DNA of 34,957 nucleotides from Paramarasmius palmivorus (GCA_037176845.1 JAYKXP010000289.1:1-34957); one strand, 5' to 3'; shown: positions 9,680 through 22,889, counted from the stretch's first letter. Notes: generated from the sequence alone by a model not told the origin. Translations and numbers: made by a program.

Positions 9680-12600
9680 GAGTCAGAGGAAACGAAGTAG
9701 CATCGATTTGCTGGTGTCGGAACCTCAGGGCGACACCTGTTGTCTATCCAGAAAGTTCGGGATAAACAATAGGTATCGACACCGCAAGACTCATTGAGGC
9801 TCCAACGTTCAACAACCCGATAAACGACGACACCTAGGAAGAGTCCAGATCTCAGCGAAAAGGCACGAGAACACCGCCACGGAAAACAAAGATCTCGGGC
9901 TCGTACAATGGGACATGGTGTAGGCACAACTCCCAGAACTGCCTGTTTCCAGCTTGGTCTTTCGACGACATATATCCACATCTACATCCGAGTCTTGGTG
10001 GGCAGGTCAGCCAGCGAAGCTTCTTGCAGCTCAGGGAGCTAGGATGGCTCACAACCCGAGCTCGGCGTATGGATCTGAAGGACAGCGTCGGAAAGATAGG
10101 GCTACGAGGCGAGATGAAGGTGAAGAGTTGATGTTTGCGCTAGATCGAGATGGTCGTGTATCGAGGAGGTATGTGTGGGTGTGGTAATGATAACGAGGCA
10201 AAAGAAGGACATGGCTGCATGCTGCCACTACAAAAACATTGTTGCTTGCTATGGATGACACGATATCAGTAAAACGGATCGAAAAAGTGTGGTATGAAAA
10301 CTTACTGTTTTATGCGGTAGGACACCAACAATTGAACAAACCGGTCTAAACCGTTATTTCCACCATGACAGTTGTATTTACAAGCCTCTCGTCACTACCA
10401 CGAACAGCTTTGCGGCTTGTCGCAATACACGAGACAGTCGGGCTCGATAGCTACGCGGAGAAAACGAGCGGGTGGAACTGGGATCAGTTATTCTGAGTGC
10501 GTTGGCATTGGGAATGTTCATGGCTACGGTAGGAGGGGTGATATATGAGGGATGAGGCCGGGAGACTCGTGGAGGCGTTTATCCTGTGAAGTTTTGAGAG
10601 GTGGGTGCAGGAAACGTGCAGCGTGGGGACTAGGATACGGGTGGCAGAGCCAAGGTAGAGCACAGGACATTAGATGTGTTGTAATGGGAGTGGGAGGTAT
10701 GAAAGAGTAGTTCAAGGCCCATGTCGCGTAGGTAGCGCAACGGAGGCCTAGTATCCTTGACTGACGTTGCGTTGAGTGTACTGTAGCGGTTTGAGTCTGG
10801 AATTGGGAATGGGTTGAGGTGGTGTCGGAAAGCGTGTTTGGGAAGGTAATACAGAGGTGTCAGATTATTGATGGGGGATAATAGATCTTTGAAGGTATTG
10901 ATGACATTCTGGGCTTGCATTTGCCTTGGAGAAGCTATGAGTGACAGTGGAAAAACGTAGAGTAGCGTACATACCAGAAACCCAATGTCATGTCTTGTAT
11001 GATTCAGACTTGAAGTCTATTCTTAGTGGGATACTGAAAAGGTATTTAAGTCTGATAACGGTGCATTAAGAATGGTTCATCATACCTTTATAGGACTGCG
11101 ATTCCGAATAGATGTACATGGCCCATGGACGAGGTGAGCGTTTTGGAAAGAGAAGCGCCGGCGGCAGAACGCTTACACCTCGACCATCACGATCCTTTTC
11201 CTCACTCATCCAATGCTCCTCTGAGGATTTGATTCAACATACATGCTCCTTTTCCAACATCACGAAAGGTATTTGTTTTCCGGGCCACAACCTTTGCCGC
11301 ACTCTCAAATTATACCTCAGGGCAAAGCCACGCGCGTCATGCCTCCGACCTCAACACTCCAGCCTTTCGTTGCTCTGAGCGGGCTGGATGGCTACGAAAG
11401 GTGCGTTTTCAAGTTTTTCACTCAGATTCCGCCCTCATAACCTCAACTCCTGCCTAGGATGCACTCGAAGCTCAACATGCCTTTCCTAATCCTGAGCCTT
11501 CCATCTCGGAACTGCAACCAGCAACACCCTTGCCTACACTTCGGTAGTTCCAGTCCTACCGTGCACCCTGCCAACTATACCCCGCCTCCGCTCCAAATTC
11601 GTGCTTGCCAGAAGAATTGTCACGAAATCGATGAAGCTCCACACGCACCCGACCGACACCATCCACAACCTAAGGCTTCCATAGGCCGGCTTTGGATTTA
11701 TCATCGCTCAAACGCAATGGTTCACGGAGAATAGGTGCATCATGGAGTCTATCAGCCAGGCTATAGAGCTTGAACTTTTCACAGGTGAATATCAGTACTC
11801 CCATATTTGCGCTGTGGCATGGTTTTACTCACTCTGTACCGTAGCTCAGATTCCAACACTCCTCAAACGCAAACGATTACACCAATATCAGCACACCCCG
11901 CCCCCGCTGCAGCGAATGTCCTCGTATTCCCGCATCTCAACGACTACCAACAGCCCCGCGACGTTCTACAACTTCCAGAGGTAGAGATCTCGGCGCGGAT
12001 GCAGAGGCGATTCTGAGGGTGTCGGGTTATCGAGCTCTGGGTACAATTATCCCTGTGTTTGACTGGGATGGGCGTCGAGTTGGACCTTGGTTGGTTGAGG
12101 GCTGGGATTAAGGCCCAAAAGATCCTTGGAAGAAAGAGTCAACGAGCTTGGTGAGTAGTATCTCCATCGACCACCTGGCTCTCGAGATGCTGATTTTATT
12201 CTATAGTAACGTAGAAAACTTGCACCTCGAGGCACAAATGTACCTTCTGGGGTTCCTTCCATTTTGGGAAGGACCCTTACTGTATATGGACATCGACAAT
12301 GTAATGAATATGACATGGGTATCGGCTACTCTACAAGCGATAGGAGTAAAAGGTTTCGCAGTCAAAGCAAGAACGATCGACTTGAGTAAAGGATTGTCCT
12401 GGTGCAGCAGCGTATGATTAGGTAGAGGTACATCTCTAAGCTCAAGTTACATGTAATACCACGGGGGCGGTGGGTGGTTTCGAGAACGGTCGTGGGGAAT
12501 CTTTCGCGCAGCTGGACGTTCTGGGTGATCTACGCTCACTGCTGCTGTACATGAAACGTCAATAACAGCTGACAACGGAAAAGTGAAGAGTACCCACCAA

Positions 12601-12720
12601 AGCTTGGGCCATGGCCAATTATCCGCCGTCTTTCCCTCATCCAAGCCCAACCAGGGGTATCCTCTCCCCATACCCCATCTCCTCCAACGACAGCCTACGT
12701 GGGCGTAGCAGGTTTCTATC

Positions 12721-14014
12721 GCGTACCGATATCCTGCAACGTATTACGTTGACAACCCCCAGCATCTTTCTGTGAAGTTGACGCAGACAAGACTAAACGG
12801 CCTCATTCGGTGAGCTCTTCGACATATGCATCCCTCAACTCCCTCTCTACGTGCACTAGAACCAAAGGCTACACCCTAGTCCTACCTCCAGAGCCCACAC
12901 TACCTCTAGTCTTGTTTTTTTCTCAGGGTAGCCACTGGAAATTTTGCTGAGCTAATCACGCCCGGTTATAGTCAGTGCCGGTTAACCGAACGCTGCTCGC
13001 CCTACCTTTGACCTCACAAAACCATCCTCAAAGGACATTTTTCATATATTTGTACTAAAATACATTGATAGGGATCGTGTCAACTAACTCACCAATTTTT
13101 GTAGCAGCCTGTCACCTCCAGCGAGCTAGAAAAATCAGGCGCGTCGGCTGTCACCAAAATCGCGTGAGGTTGGCTTGAGGAAATCCGTGATTTTCCACGT
13201 TCTAAGACTTTCTTCAACTCTCCTGCTACATATATACATGAGATCATTAAATAACATGTGTATCTATATAAAGTACGAAGATAAAATGTATGAAGCTGTT
13301 CGACATGGCCGCGAAATACAGAGGGACCAGCCGTGGGAACTCATGATTACCTCAGCAAAAAATCCAAAGGCGCGCGGACCCTGGGTATGTTCCAGACTAC
13401 ATACACACACATCACTTGTGATCGTCAGTGTGTATCGTCAGTCTGGTTCTCGAGACTACACTACCTCTTTGTTCTTGTTATTTTGGCACTCCCTCAAAAC
13501 TACTACACCCTGTATCCCCCTGCCAAACTCAGCATCCCATACCCATACCCACACACTAGGCATAATCGTGGCTCCTGCCCATCCGACCCAGCACTCTCCG
13601 CCGCTACTGCCAACGACTTCACACCTACGCTTATTACCAAACCTAAACCCAAGCCCCGAGAACTCAAAAAATGATTACGCACGCAGGTATCCAAGTCGGG
13701 GGTGTCGATAAAGATGGATCACGGGCTATTGGAGCTTCTGGGGATGTGGGTCTTGATCAAAGGGTGACAGCTTGGATTTGCGTGCACAGACGGGAACAAC
13801 TACACCACCTCAGCGTGGATACAAGTCGCCTTGTATGCCACTCACAATTTTCGTCTGCTGTGCCGCCAGGTATACAAACTGTTTTTACACTACTTAGAAG
13901 GCATATGCATGATAATTAGGCCAATCAAAATAATCAAAATAGATTAATGCAACACAGAACATTATAGGAATGTAAACAAGAATGTTGAACTATGTAACCT
14001 TTCAGTGCACCACC
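12721..14014. other. Stretch of 1.3 kb with no supported gene
   Basis: It separates R1 from the orphan gene. There is a 178-codon plus-strand frame at 13175-13711, but its composition (runs of T, H, P, S) and lack of any recognised motif do not support a gene. The last few hundred bases (13920-14014) are AT-rich and would hold the 3' end of the orphan gene's transcript. Confidence 0.5.
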
Positions 14015-16246
14015 TCAATCAACATCTGCAATATCTGGTGAACCTGAGCACAGGCTATCCTGGCTTGATGACGTCCTTGCATGGCCCAAAAACAACGAGC
14101 GGTATGCGCGGATCCATCGCATCCTCTCCTTGAATTCCGTCGGGAGAGTAGATGGCTGGGTCGACTCGTTGCTGGTATTAATAGCCAAGGGCTCGTCATC
14201 TAGAGAATGTTCTATGTAAGAGTGGTGTATCAGAAGAAGTACAGGGTGCTCACCTTCGTCTTTGACCTCCTCAAATCGCGCGTTACGACCAACGACTTCG
14301 AGAATCGTATGCCCAAGAGATCGGGCCCAATCCATCGACGTGGGATCAAACCCTTCATGATGATTGAGCATCTTGATCGCATCATAAGCATCGCAATCCC
14401 ACCAACTATGCCAAACTTTGATAGAAGTCTTGAACGACGGAAGGCCCAACCTCCGCCGCTCACCCTCCGACACCTCCTCTTTCCCACTGGAGTCAAATGA
14501 CCAGTAGTACCTCCTCCCTCCCAGCCAAGCATCCCACCTGTTTTCATCGTCGGAGGGGCGGGGTACCGGTCGGATGAAGAGGTATATCAGGGTTGAGGGG
14601 GAGATGCAAGTGCGTATACGTGATCCTTCTTCATTCCGTTTCCGTCGAAAGTAGACCTGAAAATTACGTAGCAAGACTGGCATACATCAATCAGTACCTT
14701 CAAATCTGACAAGAACCACAATAAACTCACAATACTCCCTCCATTCACCCTCTTCAATCCCAAGCTGGCTGAAAATCCCATGTGCCTGCGACACCCACGA
14801 ATCCACAAAGGAATCCCGCACACCCCCAAGCCGCAAATCGTAATATAACTCAAACGACTTGACACTGGCAATGTCCGCTGGCGTCAACATAAACCTATAC
14901 CCCCAATCAGCCCAAATAACCACTTCAACACCATTTCAAACACACCTCACTGATCTATCATGCATTACGAGCATGTTTTCTTGCATAGCATCCGATACGC
15001 GAAACCGCTCCTTCCAGGGGTAGTAATCCCATTGATCTCTGTCTCCCGGGTAGCGAGCAATAACCACTTGAGTTGTTCTGTGGTAAATTGTGCCAGGGAG
15101 AGATGAGAGGATGAGTTTGGCGTCTTTGTTGTCGGGCCACTCTGAGGTTGCTCTGTTGGACCGGCGGATTCCATTGATGATATCACATACGGGAAGAATT
15201 CCGATGAGGTATTGGAAAAGAATGCTGGTGTTGTTGTAGGTCTGGAGGTCAACGGAATGATGATCGCTACTGGGAAGTTCAAGAGTTGCCCCTGGCCAGA
15301 CCTCGTAAAGGGTGGTAGAGGAATCCTCGACATACGGCCCTTTGCACAGCATGCCGGAGTTTGGTTCGACCCATAATTCACGAAGGAGCTAAAAGCTTGA
15401 CATGAGTATCGAAAGTTTCTTCAAGATGGGTGGACACACTGTTTTGGGATCTATTCCTTGCACTAGGCTAGCCTATAGAAGGGAGATGATTATCGCAATA
15501 TGTCAAGATAAAGCTAGAACATACATAGCTGAAATATGTGCGCAAGAGTGCCGAGAACCTGTTTCGTTCAAATACATGCGACACCGGCACGAGTGCTACG
15601 GACAAGTCAGCACAATCCCATCATGAGGGTATCACTCTTCTTACCATTATAGAATACAAGTGAGGGTATAGCATTTGAGCTACTGTATCCAAAAAGCTGG
15701 ACGTAGTTGATATTCCTGAAATATGAACTGTGAGCTTTGAAAGACACATAATCAGCTGGCTAACTTGACAGCAGAGAAGGCCTTGAGATCTTGCTTATAG
15801 ACCTATATGAATAGAGAGCAGTCAGCGCCGGTGAATATGGGAATGAGAAGCAACCTTGCCTGAACAGCGTCGGAACCCGTGTACTGAACATGTAAAAACT
15901 CTTCTTCCTTGTCTTCACCGCGAATGGTAGCAGCATGAATGATTCGACGGGCATCCAATTTTTTCCAGCCCGTGTTGTTCACTTCACTCTCTGCGACCTT
16001 CCGCCGGAGCCGTATATTCCCTGTCTTGAGTTCTTGATACTGAAGCATGTATTTCAGCATTATGAACACAACCAGAATTCATTGACATACCTGAGCTAGA
16101 GTCTCCAACTGTCCCTCTTGGCTCGGATCCATGAGATGTAGCGAACCTCTTCGGGCAGCGCCTAAGCCATGATTGTGCTGATTACCCGCAACAACTGAAA
16201 AGGTTCCGCCGCTAATAGTAATATGGGAACATCCTTCGAACGACAT
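14015..16246 (-). CDS. Intact nine-exon orphan gene of agaricomycete type
   Basis: The exons are 16246-16091, 16039-15860, 15802-15765, 15715-15645, 15595-15525, 15472-15440, 15388-14946, 14894-14731 and 14676-14015. They sum to 1818 nt (605 residues plus TGA), with every phase matching. Introns are 49-57 bp; seven are GT-AG and one (15803-15859) is GC-AG. A further in-frame 42-nt intron may be hidden at about 14209-14250. The N-terminus MSFEGCSHITISGGTFSVV, followed by GNQ, resembles the opening of a large family of uncharacterised mushroom proteins. Later parts with VYKQDLKAFSAVK and VQLFGY recall a degenerate kinase-like module I know from that family. The C-terminal half contains VYFRRK and YYWSFD. 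No signal peptide or membrane span is evident. The function is unknown. It is the clearest intact host gene in the window. Confidence 0.82.
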
Positions 16247-17290
16247 GGGGAAGATGGTGGTTGAGGGTTAAGGTGCGCCAGTGCGTGCAGAACTCATGTT
16301 CACCTCAAAGCTGTTCCTACACAGCAGTCGGACGTTGAGCGCGTGAATGAATGATATCGATTGGGACTGAATGAGAGTGAGTCATGCCGCACGGCGAACA
16401 TGAAAAATGTCACTCACAGCGTCTGTGGACAGCTTTGAACAAGCGCCTCAAGATATATGGTCATGGCGTTGTGGAACAGGCACAATCTGCGTTCCTAGAC
16501 GTCTTGGTCGCCAGGTGAAGGAAAAGAAAAGAAGTGGCGCGAACACCTTGCCTGGGATATCATTCTGAAACCGATGGCGTAGAGGTAATCCCAGATTGGT
16601 CGAAGGACGTTGAGCGGGTGCTCATGGCTGGACTGGAAACATTGCTGCTACAGGCAGCACACCATTAGTGAAAGGTCTGGAAAAAAGGAAATTAGAAAAT
16701 CCTCACCTCGCTATCGTCCTTGAACTGAAGCATGCAAGACTCCATCATCCAAAGCAGCGCAGCTTATATGCTCAACCGGACCTTCAATTTCCGAATCTCG
16801 CGGCGCTTTTGAGTACCCAGTTAGATTACCTCGTATCGTTAGAGGCATCTCAACTTGCAATGAGGACATTTTCGTTAGGCTGGTCGACTGGCTAGAATCC
16901 TATTCGACCGCGGAACTGAATATTTGAATGTCCTAGTAACCACTCAGGTTAATGAAAGACGCGTCTCTGGTTGATAATGGACCATTGGCAGCCTTTGGTG
17001 CGAAGCATTATCTTGAACTTTTCAAATGGAACGGGGCTCTACTTTCCGGGCGTGCTGGAACTGGGATGAGACGAGAAGATGTCAATATGTTTAGTCTTGT
17101 CGATATGAGATCTGCTTACTGTCTTCTCTCGTTCCCAAGTACTGAGCATCCTAAGCTCTCCCATTGACTTCGACACCTGTCTTCACACTTTGGCAAGCTT
17201 GGTAAGGTTTGGTAGGAGTCTGCACTAATAGCTAGGGCGAGCGACAAAACGGTGGTTTTGTACCGAGCGTTTTGTGTACTCCGTAAGATA
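16247..17290. other. Upstream region of the orphan gene; no supported gene
   Basis: The first part should hold the promoter of the minus-strand gene that starts at 16246. Plus-strand open stretches at about 16525-16668, 16668-16895 and 16952-17167 look weakly protein-like but lack joining splice sites I trust, so they could be remnants of a decayed gene. Confidence 0.45.
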
Positions 17291-20200
17291 TATCAATCGA
17301 ACCATGCCTCGAGCGTGACAGAAGGCACCCGAACTGTCGAACACCATGCATATCGCCAGATATACCTAGAAGAAACGCAAGAGTTAGACCACGAAAGGCT
17401 CAACTAAAACAACACCTACCAATCCCATTCCGACTCAGCACGCTCCACACAAAAGATATCGTTCAAAATTGATGCGGGCGTTGAAACGTTGAAGAACCGG
17501 CGTCGCCGCAGATCGTCATGCAAGGGCAGCAAACCCAATCCTGAGATTCTCCGCATCAAGCCCGAGTTCCTGGCTATAGAACGAGTATGAGCCATAGAAC
17601 AGAAGTAGTAGATCGCAAAAACTCACCGCCCTTGAGAGAACCTGGCTCATTCCTGCCAATTAACCTTCACCAGCCTGAGAAGCAAGCTTAGCGCGATCCT
17701 CGAAATAGAGTATTATGAACATTTACCTAGCAGTGTATATTCTCTCGATGTAGTGTAGTATAGCCTACTCCACCAGCCCCGTTCTATCCTTGTACATCTT
17801 CTTCGACATGAACATGTCCGTTGGCTCTGACGTCTTTGCTTTTGGGCAATGAGAGTTCAAGCTGTCGAGTGCTGGGCTAGTCGGAACAACAAGATGTCAG
17901 TGATAGAAGAACTACCACGTTAGGAGCAGACGTACCGATAACCGCCACGTTGATACCTCGTGCATCTTCGGGCTCTCCTTTCGAACTTTCGTTCCTTCTC
18001 GGATTTGGTGGTGTTGACCGGCCAGTCCAAAGAAAGATACGTTCGCCGGTATCGAGCCAGAAGTGAAAGTTGTCGTTCCTTGCGCTAAACGCAAGGATCA
18101 GCGAAAAGAAGCGTTGTCCAGAGGCGAAACAAGACATCTCAAAAGACATCCATTCTAGGACTGTCTCCCTAACCCTCGGCACCATCACCACCACCAACCA
18201 ACCTGACACGCTTCCACTATATCCTGAAGATGATACTTGTGTGACATTGTACCAAAGGGGATGAAGTAGATGGGCATCGACTCGCCGAAGTGAAGGCGTG
18301 TCAGCTGTAGGATTCGAGCAGGTCAAAGGATGTCTCTCTGCTGTTCTGTCGGAAAGATTCGGGGTACAGGTTCGGTGTCGACACCTCGAGAATCATCGAA
18401 CATTTGGCGTTCAATAGGCCAAGGGATAACGACAGTTGAGGAATCCTAAATTGATCCAGAAGGCATGCCGGCTGATACGGCGTGCACGGATTCACAACTC
18501 GAGGTTACACCTAGGCCTCGGAGCACGAACGCCAGATCCTTGCGCTCGTGAAACAGGGCTTGATGTAGGCGTGATTCATACGACTTGCACCTTCCCGACC
18601 TTTGGCTAGGTCTACCTCGGCTGATTGAACCATCAACGAGAAGGCATGCAGCCTAGACGAGTAGGATGGCCTGGAACCCGAACTCAAGCTTGAGGGATGA
18701 TTTGGAGGTACGAGATGAGGAAGAAGTGGGCTGAGAGGTATGATGGGAGCGGGATACTGCTGCCTAACCGAGACGGTTGCCTGTCGAAGAGGTATGGATG
18801 CAGTGCGGTGGCGGCATAACAGCGAGAAGAACAAAGAACGTTCATGAGTTCGCCAGTTCTATTGGAACGGCAAAGCGACTTTGCAAGGTTATCGTTACTG
18901 TAGTTCAAGATACAATGTCAGTAAGGCACGTTCCAAAGTGAGGGATAAAAAGTGCTCACCCTGTACATGATACGGTAGAATCAACAAACCCAGATCAGCC
19001 GTAATCTACGCCACGGAGCCTCTTTTATCCAAGCTACCACGGTACTATGGGGACGTTCACGACTTTGTGGAATAGACTGGACAAGATCCGATAGCTGGCG
19101 TAAAGGGAGCGTGCGTAATTCGAAGGGCTTGGGGAATTCATGAGTGCAGTAGGAAGGGCGATATACGAGGAATGAGGCCTTGGGAGTATAGTGGAGGCGT
19201 TCGTCCTGCAGAGTCGCGAGAGCTAGGGATGAGAAACGTGTAGCCTGAGGGCTAGGATGCAGGGGTATATCGCAGGTGACCGGACGCGTTTTAATGGTAA
19301 TGGCAAGCATGAATGAGAAGTGTAGAGCCCATGTCGCGTGGGTAACGCAACTGAGGCCTAGTCTCGTAGGCTGAGGTTGTGTGGAGGCTACTGTAGTGGT
19401 TCGAGTCCGAAGGAACTAAAAATCGGGTCGGGGTGGTGTCGAGGGGCGTGTTCGAAGGGGTTTATGGAGGATAAAAACGTCTTCAGAGGTATGGCTGGTA
19501 TTCTTGGCATGTAATTGCCTAGTAGGAGCGATGAATGACGATGAAAACCGTCAGGAGCAGTGTACATACCAGAAATCCAACATCGTGCTTTGGATGATTC
19601 GGACTTGCAGTTGATCCTTCTGTGATGCTGGAAGGTATATCAGATCAAATAAAGATGCAAAGAAAACAGTTGAACATACCTTATAGGCTCGCAGAGACGA
19701 AGACCCTTTGAATGAGGTGGTCGTTTTACTGAAGAAAAGTGCCGGCGGCAAAACGCTTACACCTCGACCACCACCATCCTTTTCCTCACATCGAATGCTC
19801 CAAGGAGTCCAAGTCGACATGCCCTACTCTTGGACAATGTCACGACAGGTATGTCTTTTTCATCCTACAACCCCAGCAGCACACTCAATCCGTCTCTCAG
19901 GGTACAACTACGCGTCATGCGTCCGACTTCGATACTCCAACCTGTTTCAGTACCCATAGGAGAGATTTAGCGGGATGAATGACTATGAAAAGGTGCAATT
20001 CAAAGCTCCAGCTCTACTCCAGCTCTCATATCCTTCACGCCGTCTAAAGCTCGGCCGCAAAGCACTCAACACGCCCGTCTCAAAATTACAACTCTACAAC
20101 CAACAACACCCTCGCGAGCTCTACCGTGCCTCCTGCCTACCGTACTGCCCTACACCGCCTCTACTCCCATTCTACTCTCGCCAGAGGAATTGATGTATCT

Positions 20201-21470
20201 CCGTCCAACCGACACCAGCACCCCAAATCCACAACCCAAGGCTTCAGTAGTCCAGTTCGCAAACCTGAACTACAGACACACCATCCGGGTCCCTGCTACG
20301 AATTTTCTCGCATTCCCCGGAATTCAACGATCACCCAATACCCCATACAACTACAGATCTATGCCATCCTCCAACGTTCGACGCAAAGGCAGCTCTGGGG
20401 ATATCGGGTAGCCGAGCTCTGGTACTATAACGACGTGCGATTGGGATGGGCGTCGAGTCGGTACTTGGTCGGTTGAGGATGGAGATTAGACTCGGGAGAT
20501 TCTTGGAACTACGAAAGAAAGGGTCAACAAGCTCAGTAAGTATCATTAAGATATACAAGCTAGTTGTTATCAAGATGCTCATACTGTCCTAGAGCAGCGT
20601 CGAAAACTCGTACATCAACTGCAAGGCGCAGATATACCTTCCATTTTGGGAAGGACCCTTACTACATATGGACAATGCGTTGAATACGACATTACTGTCG
20701 ACTACGTAGTTACACTTTACAAGCTCTCGCTACAGTCAAAAAGCCACCGTTCCCTTTCATAGGGTGACATGGACATGTATATACCGAAGAACTGTCCGAC
20801 GGCGTAGTACTAAGTAGAGGTACAGGAGCTCAGAGTTGACGAGGAAGGTGTGCAGCGTGTACATGTAAGATACGTATCATAATCGATAGCACAAAAGTCC
20901 TGAGATTTTATAGTATCATGACCATCTGTATACATCGTCGCATCCAGAACCAAAAGCAAGGAAGGCATCCCCGATTTCGAGCTCTGTATAATACCCCGGA
21001 AGGCGGCAGGTGTTTTCAGAAGCGATAGTGGGGAACGCTTCGTGTCGCTCAACGTTCTATGTGATTTAGCCTGACTCCTGAAAAAAACATCAACATCAGT
21101 CGATAGCAGAACAGAAAAAAGAGAGTACCCACCGAGACGGTGAGAATAGATAGCGCTTCCCAGCTTTTCTCCGTTGCTCATTACACCGTTTCTTTTCCTT
21201 CATCCGAGCCCGACCAGTATCACTCTCCTCAGCTCCTCCAATGTGGACGTAGGAGGCGTCCAATAGGTGCTCGAACGACATCCCCACGACGTGGCATGCT
21301 GACGATGGCAGCCGCCTGTATCTCTCCGTGCACTTGTCCCAGATGGCCAAACGACCTCATTCACTGGGTAGGTCTCACGAGCGAAGAAAGTTGGAGCTCT
21401 GGCTCGAGAGAAGGTGGAGCTGGGGGTGTCGATGTGCGGAGCCGAAGAAGGGACAATGGAGGCGTCGGTT
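17290..21470. repeat. Repeat unit R2 (about 4.2 kb)
   Basis: It runs parallel to R1 in order and orientation. Matched landmarks include TGTAGTATAGCCTAC around 17755, AAGACATCCATTC near 18140, GCCCATGTCGCG near 19328, GTACATACCAGAAA near 19560, the block GCCGGCGGC at 19741, and TGGGAAGGACCCTTAC at 20647. Divergence from R1 is large outside these blocks. It contains the best-preserved copy of the minus-strand gene of this family. Confidence 0.7.
17293..19820 (-). CDS. Best-preserved copy of the repeat-unit gene, unknown function, partly resolved
   Basis: The C-terminal exons are clear: 18083-17936, 17764-17727, 17652-17627, 17573-17420 and 17365-17293, ending in a TGA. Their introns of 52-74 bp keep phase. 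An exon ending at 18136 (with EWMSFE) joins the 18083 exon in frame. Readable protein includes FHFWLDTGERIFLWTGR, ARNEPGSLKGARNSG and VPSVTLEAWFD. The link between 17936 and 17764 is uncertain, because a TAG precedes 17764 unless it is a splice acceptor. A possible start with MSTWTPWSIRCEEKDGG lies at 19820, matching an ATG at the same place in R1 and R3. The middle part (18500-19550) is not resolved. I do not recognise the family, and decay is possible. Confidence 0.38.
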
Positions 21471-22622
21471 GGTAGAACAACCAGTGAGTCTTCAGGCAGC
21501 TCATGGGAATAGGCTTGGAGTATGGGAATAGGAAGAGTAGGGCCCTGGGGCGAGATAAGGGTGGAGAGTGGGGTGTTGCTACCAGACCGAGATGTTTGCG
21601 TATCAAGGAAGGCGGATGTGCGGGAACGTTATTTTTGAAGTTTGCCGCGCTAATTGACAGGCTGAAACTGCCGCTGAGAAGTTGCCAATACCGCTATAGG
21701 TGATAGGATGCCAGTAAGGTGGATGCCAAAAACAAGGAATCGAGCCTGAGAGCACTCACTCTGGGTGTTGTAAGGTATCACCGGTCACCAACAAATCCGA
21801 TTCAACCATCGATTCCACATCCCTGAGCCTCTCGTCGCTATCTCTGCGACTTGATGGAATGTAGTCGGGGAGAAAATTGGGACTTGTCGCCAGTTGCTGG
21901 TCGCATAGGGTACGTTGGTATTGGAGATTCACGGTGTTTTTATAAGGGCTGGGCGATGTAAGAAGCGAGGAAGGATGACAAGAGTGTCGTGGAGATGTTC
22001 ATCCTGCAGAGCCTGGAGAGGTGGGGACGGGAAAGGTGCAAGATGAGGATTACGATGCGGGGGTCAAGTACATGTCACCGGACGCGTTATATTGCGAGTG
22101 GGTGGATGAATAGCAATGTGTAGGGCCCATGTCGCGAGAGGAGAGAGATCGCAGCCTATTCGAGGCGGTTTAGGTTGATCAGACGGCACTATAGTAGTTT
22201 TGAATTGGAGTGACTGGGAATGGGGTCGACGTAGTGTCGGGAGCGCGTTTGAGAGTTAATAGGAAGGTGTTCGGTGTTCCATGGGGAAGAATACATCTTC
22301 AGAGGTTTAGATAGCATTTTAGTGATTGTATTTGGCTTGGAGGAGCTATGAGTGACGGTGAAAAACGGTGAGAGTAGAGTACATACCTACAATCGTTCCG
22401 TGGATGATTCTTTCTTGAGGTGTATCTGGAATTCGACTTTGCTGAGCTACTAGAAGATATATTAGATCCAAGAACAGTACGCAGAGAACGTTTGAACGGA
22501 CCTCTATAGGCCCACAGAGATGAACGCCGTTGAACGTGGTCGTTTTGAGGAAAGGAAGCGCCGGCGGCAAACATGCTTGCGCCTCGACCATCACTGTGAC
22601 ACTTTTCCTTCTCCATCGAACG

Positions 22623-22889
22623 CTACGCCTTCGAAGACTCTAATTGGGCTGCAAACATCTTTTCTAATGTAACAGGAACATGTTCCTTCTCGTCCTTCCT
22701 CCTGCACAGATACAGGTCCAAATCCATGCTCACACCTTTTTCCGCTGCATCTCCCTGCTCTATCTTATTCAACACGACTACAACCTCACTCCTAGTCACC
22801 TCAAGTAGCCAACACTCTACAACAGAAGCACGAATCTTTTTCAACATACATTCAACTTCACTCCTGCACCCGACGCATCTATAGCCCAC
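22623..22889 (-). CDS. Short open frame of doubtful status
   Basis: The 88 codons are rich in E, V and K, with charged clusters such as RRKDEKEH. No initiation context, motif or splice partner was found, and it overlaps the start of the two-exon plus-strand frame in R3. Most likely fortuitous. Confidence 0.12.
   Translation of the reverse strand: MGYRCVGCRSEVECMLKKIRASVVECWLLEVTRSEVVVVLNKIEQGDAAEKGVSMDLDLYLCRRKDEKEHVPVTLEKMFAAQLESSKA

Larger units (their letters stand above)
5641..12720. repeat. Repeat unit R1 (about 4.2 kb without the nested element)
   Basis: This copy matches R6 closely over 5641-6835 and 9673-10970, and matches R2 and R3 more loosely over 9680-12720. Shared landmarks include the block around 6305-6335, GCCCATGTCGCG near 10717, the block CGCCGGCGGC at 11157 and TGGGAAGGACCCTTAC near 12265. 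On the minus strand it keeps short introns with GT...CTGAT/CTGAC...AG signals, for example the CACCAATGGCCATG block near 6478 and GTAAGTTTTC near 10305. It therefore derives from an intron-rich gene, whose possible start is the ATG at 11209-11207. Most exons are interrupted by stops, so I read it as decayed. A plus-strand frame ending in DWDGRRVG near 12060-12110 is shared with R2. The function is unknown. Confidence 0.7.

Noticed and set aside
13175..13711. 178-codon plus-strand open frame
   Set aside because: Composition is dominated by T, H, S and P from simple sequence, no motif is present, and an equally long frame exists one base out of phase.
19395..19412. GGTTCGAGTCC, resembling a tRNA B box
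   Set aside because: No A box or foldable acceptor and anticodon stems surround it, and the matching position in R1 has lost the consensus. It is part of the repeat unit.
21140..21475. 111-codon plus-strand frame and its antisense partner
   Set aside because: It lies in the terminal part of R2 with no splice partner or motif, and the corresponding R1 region is not open.
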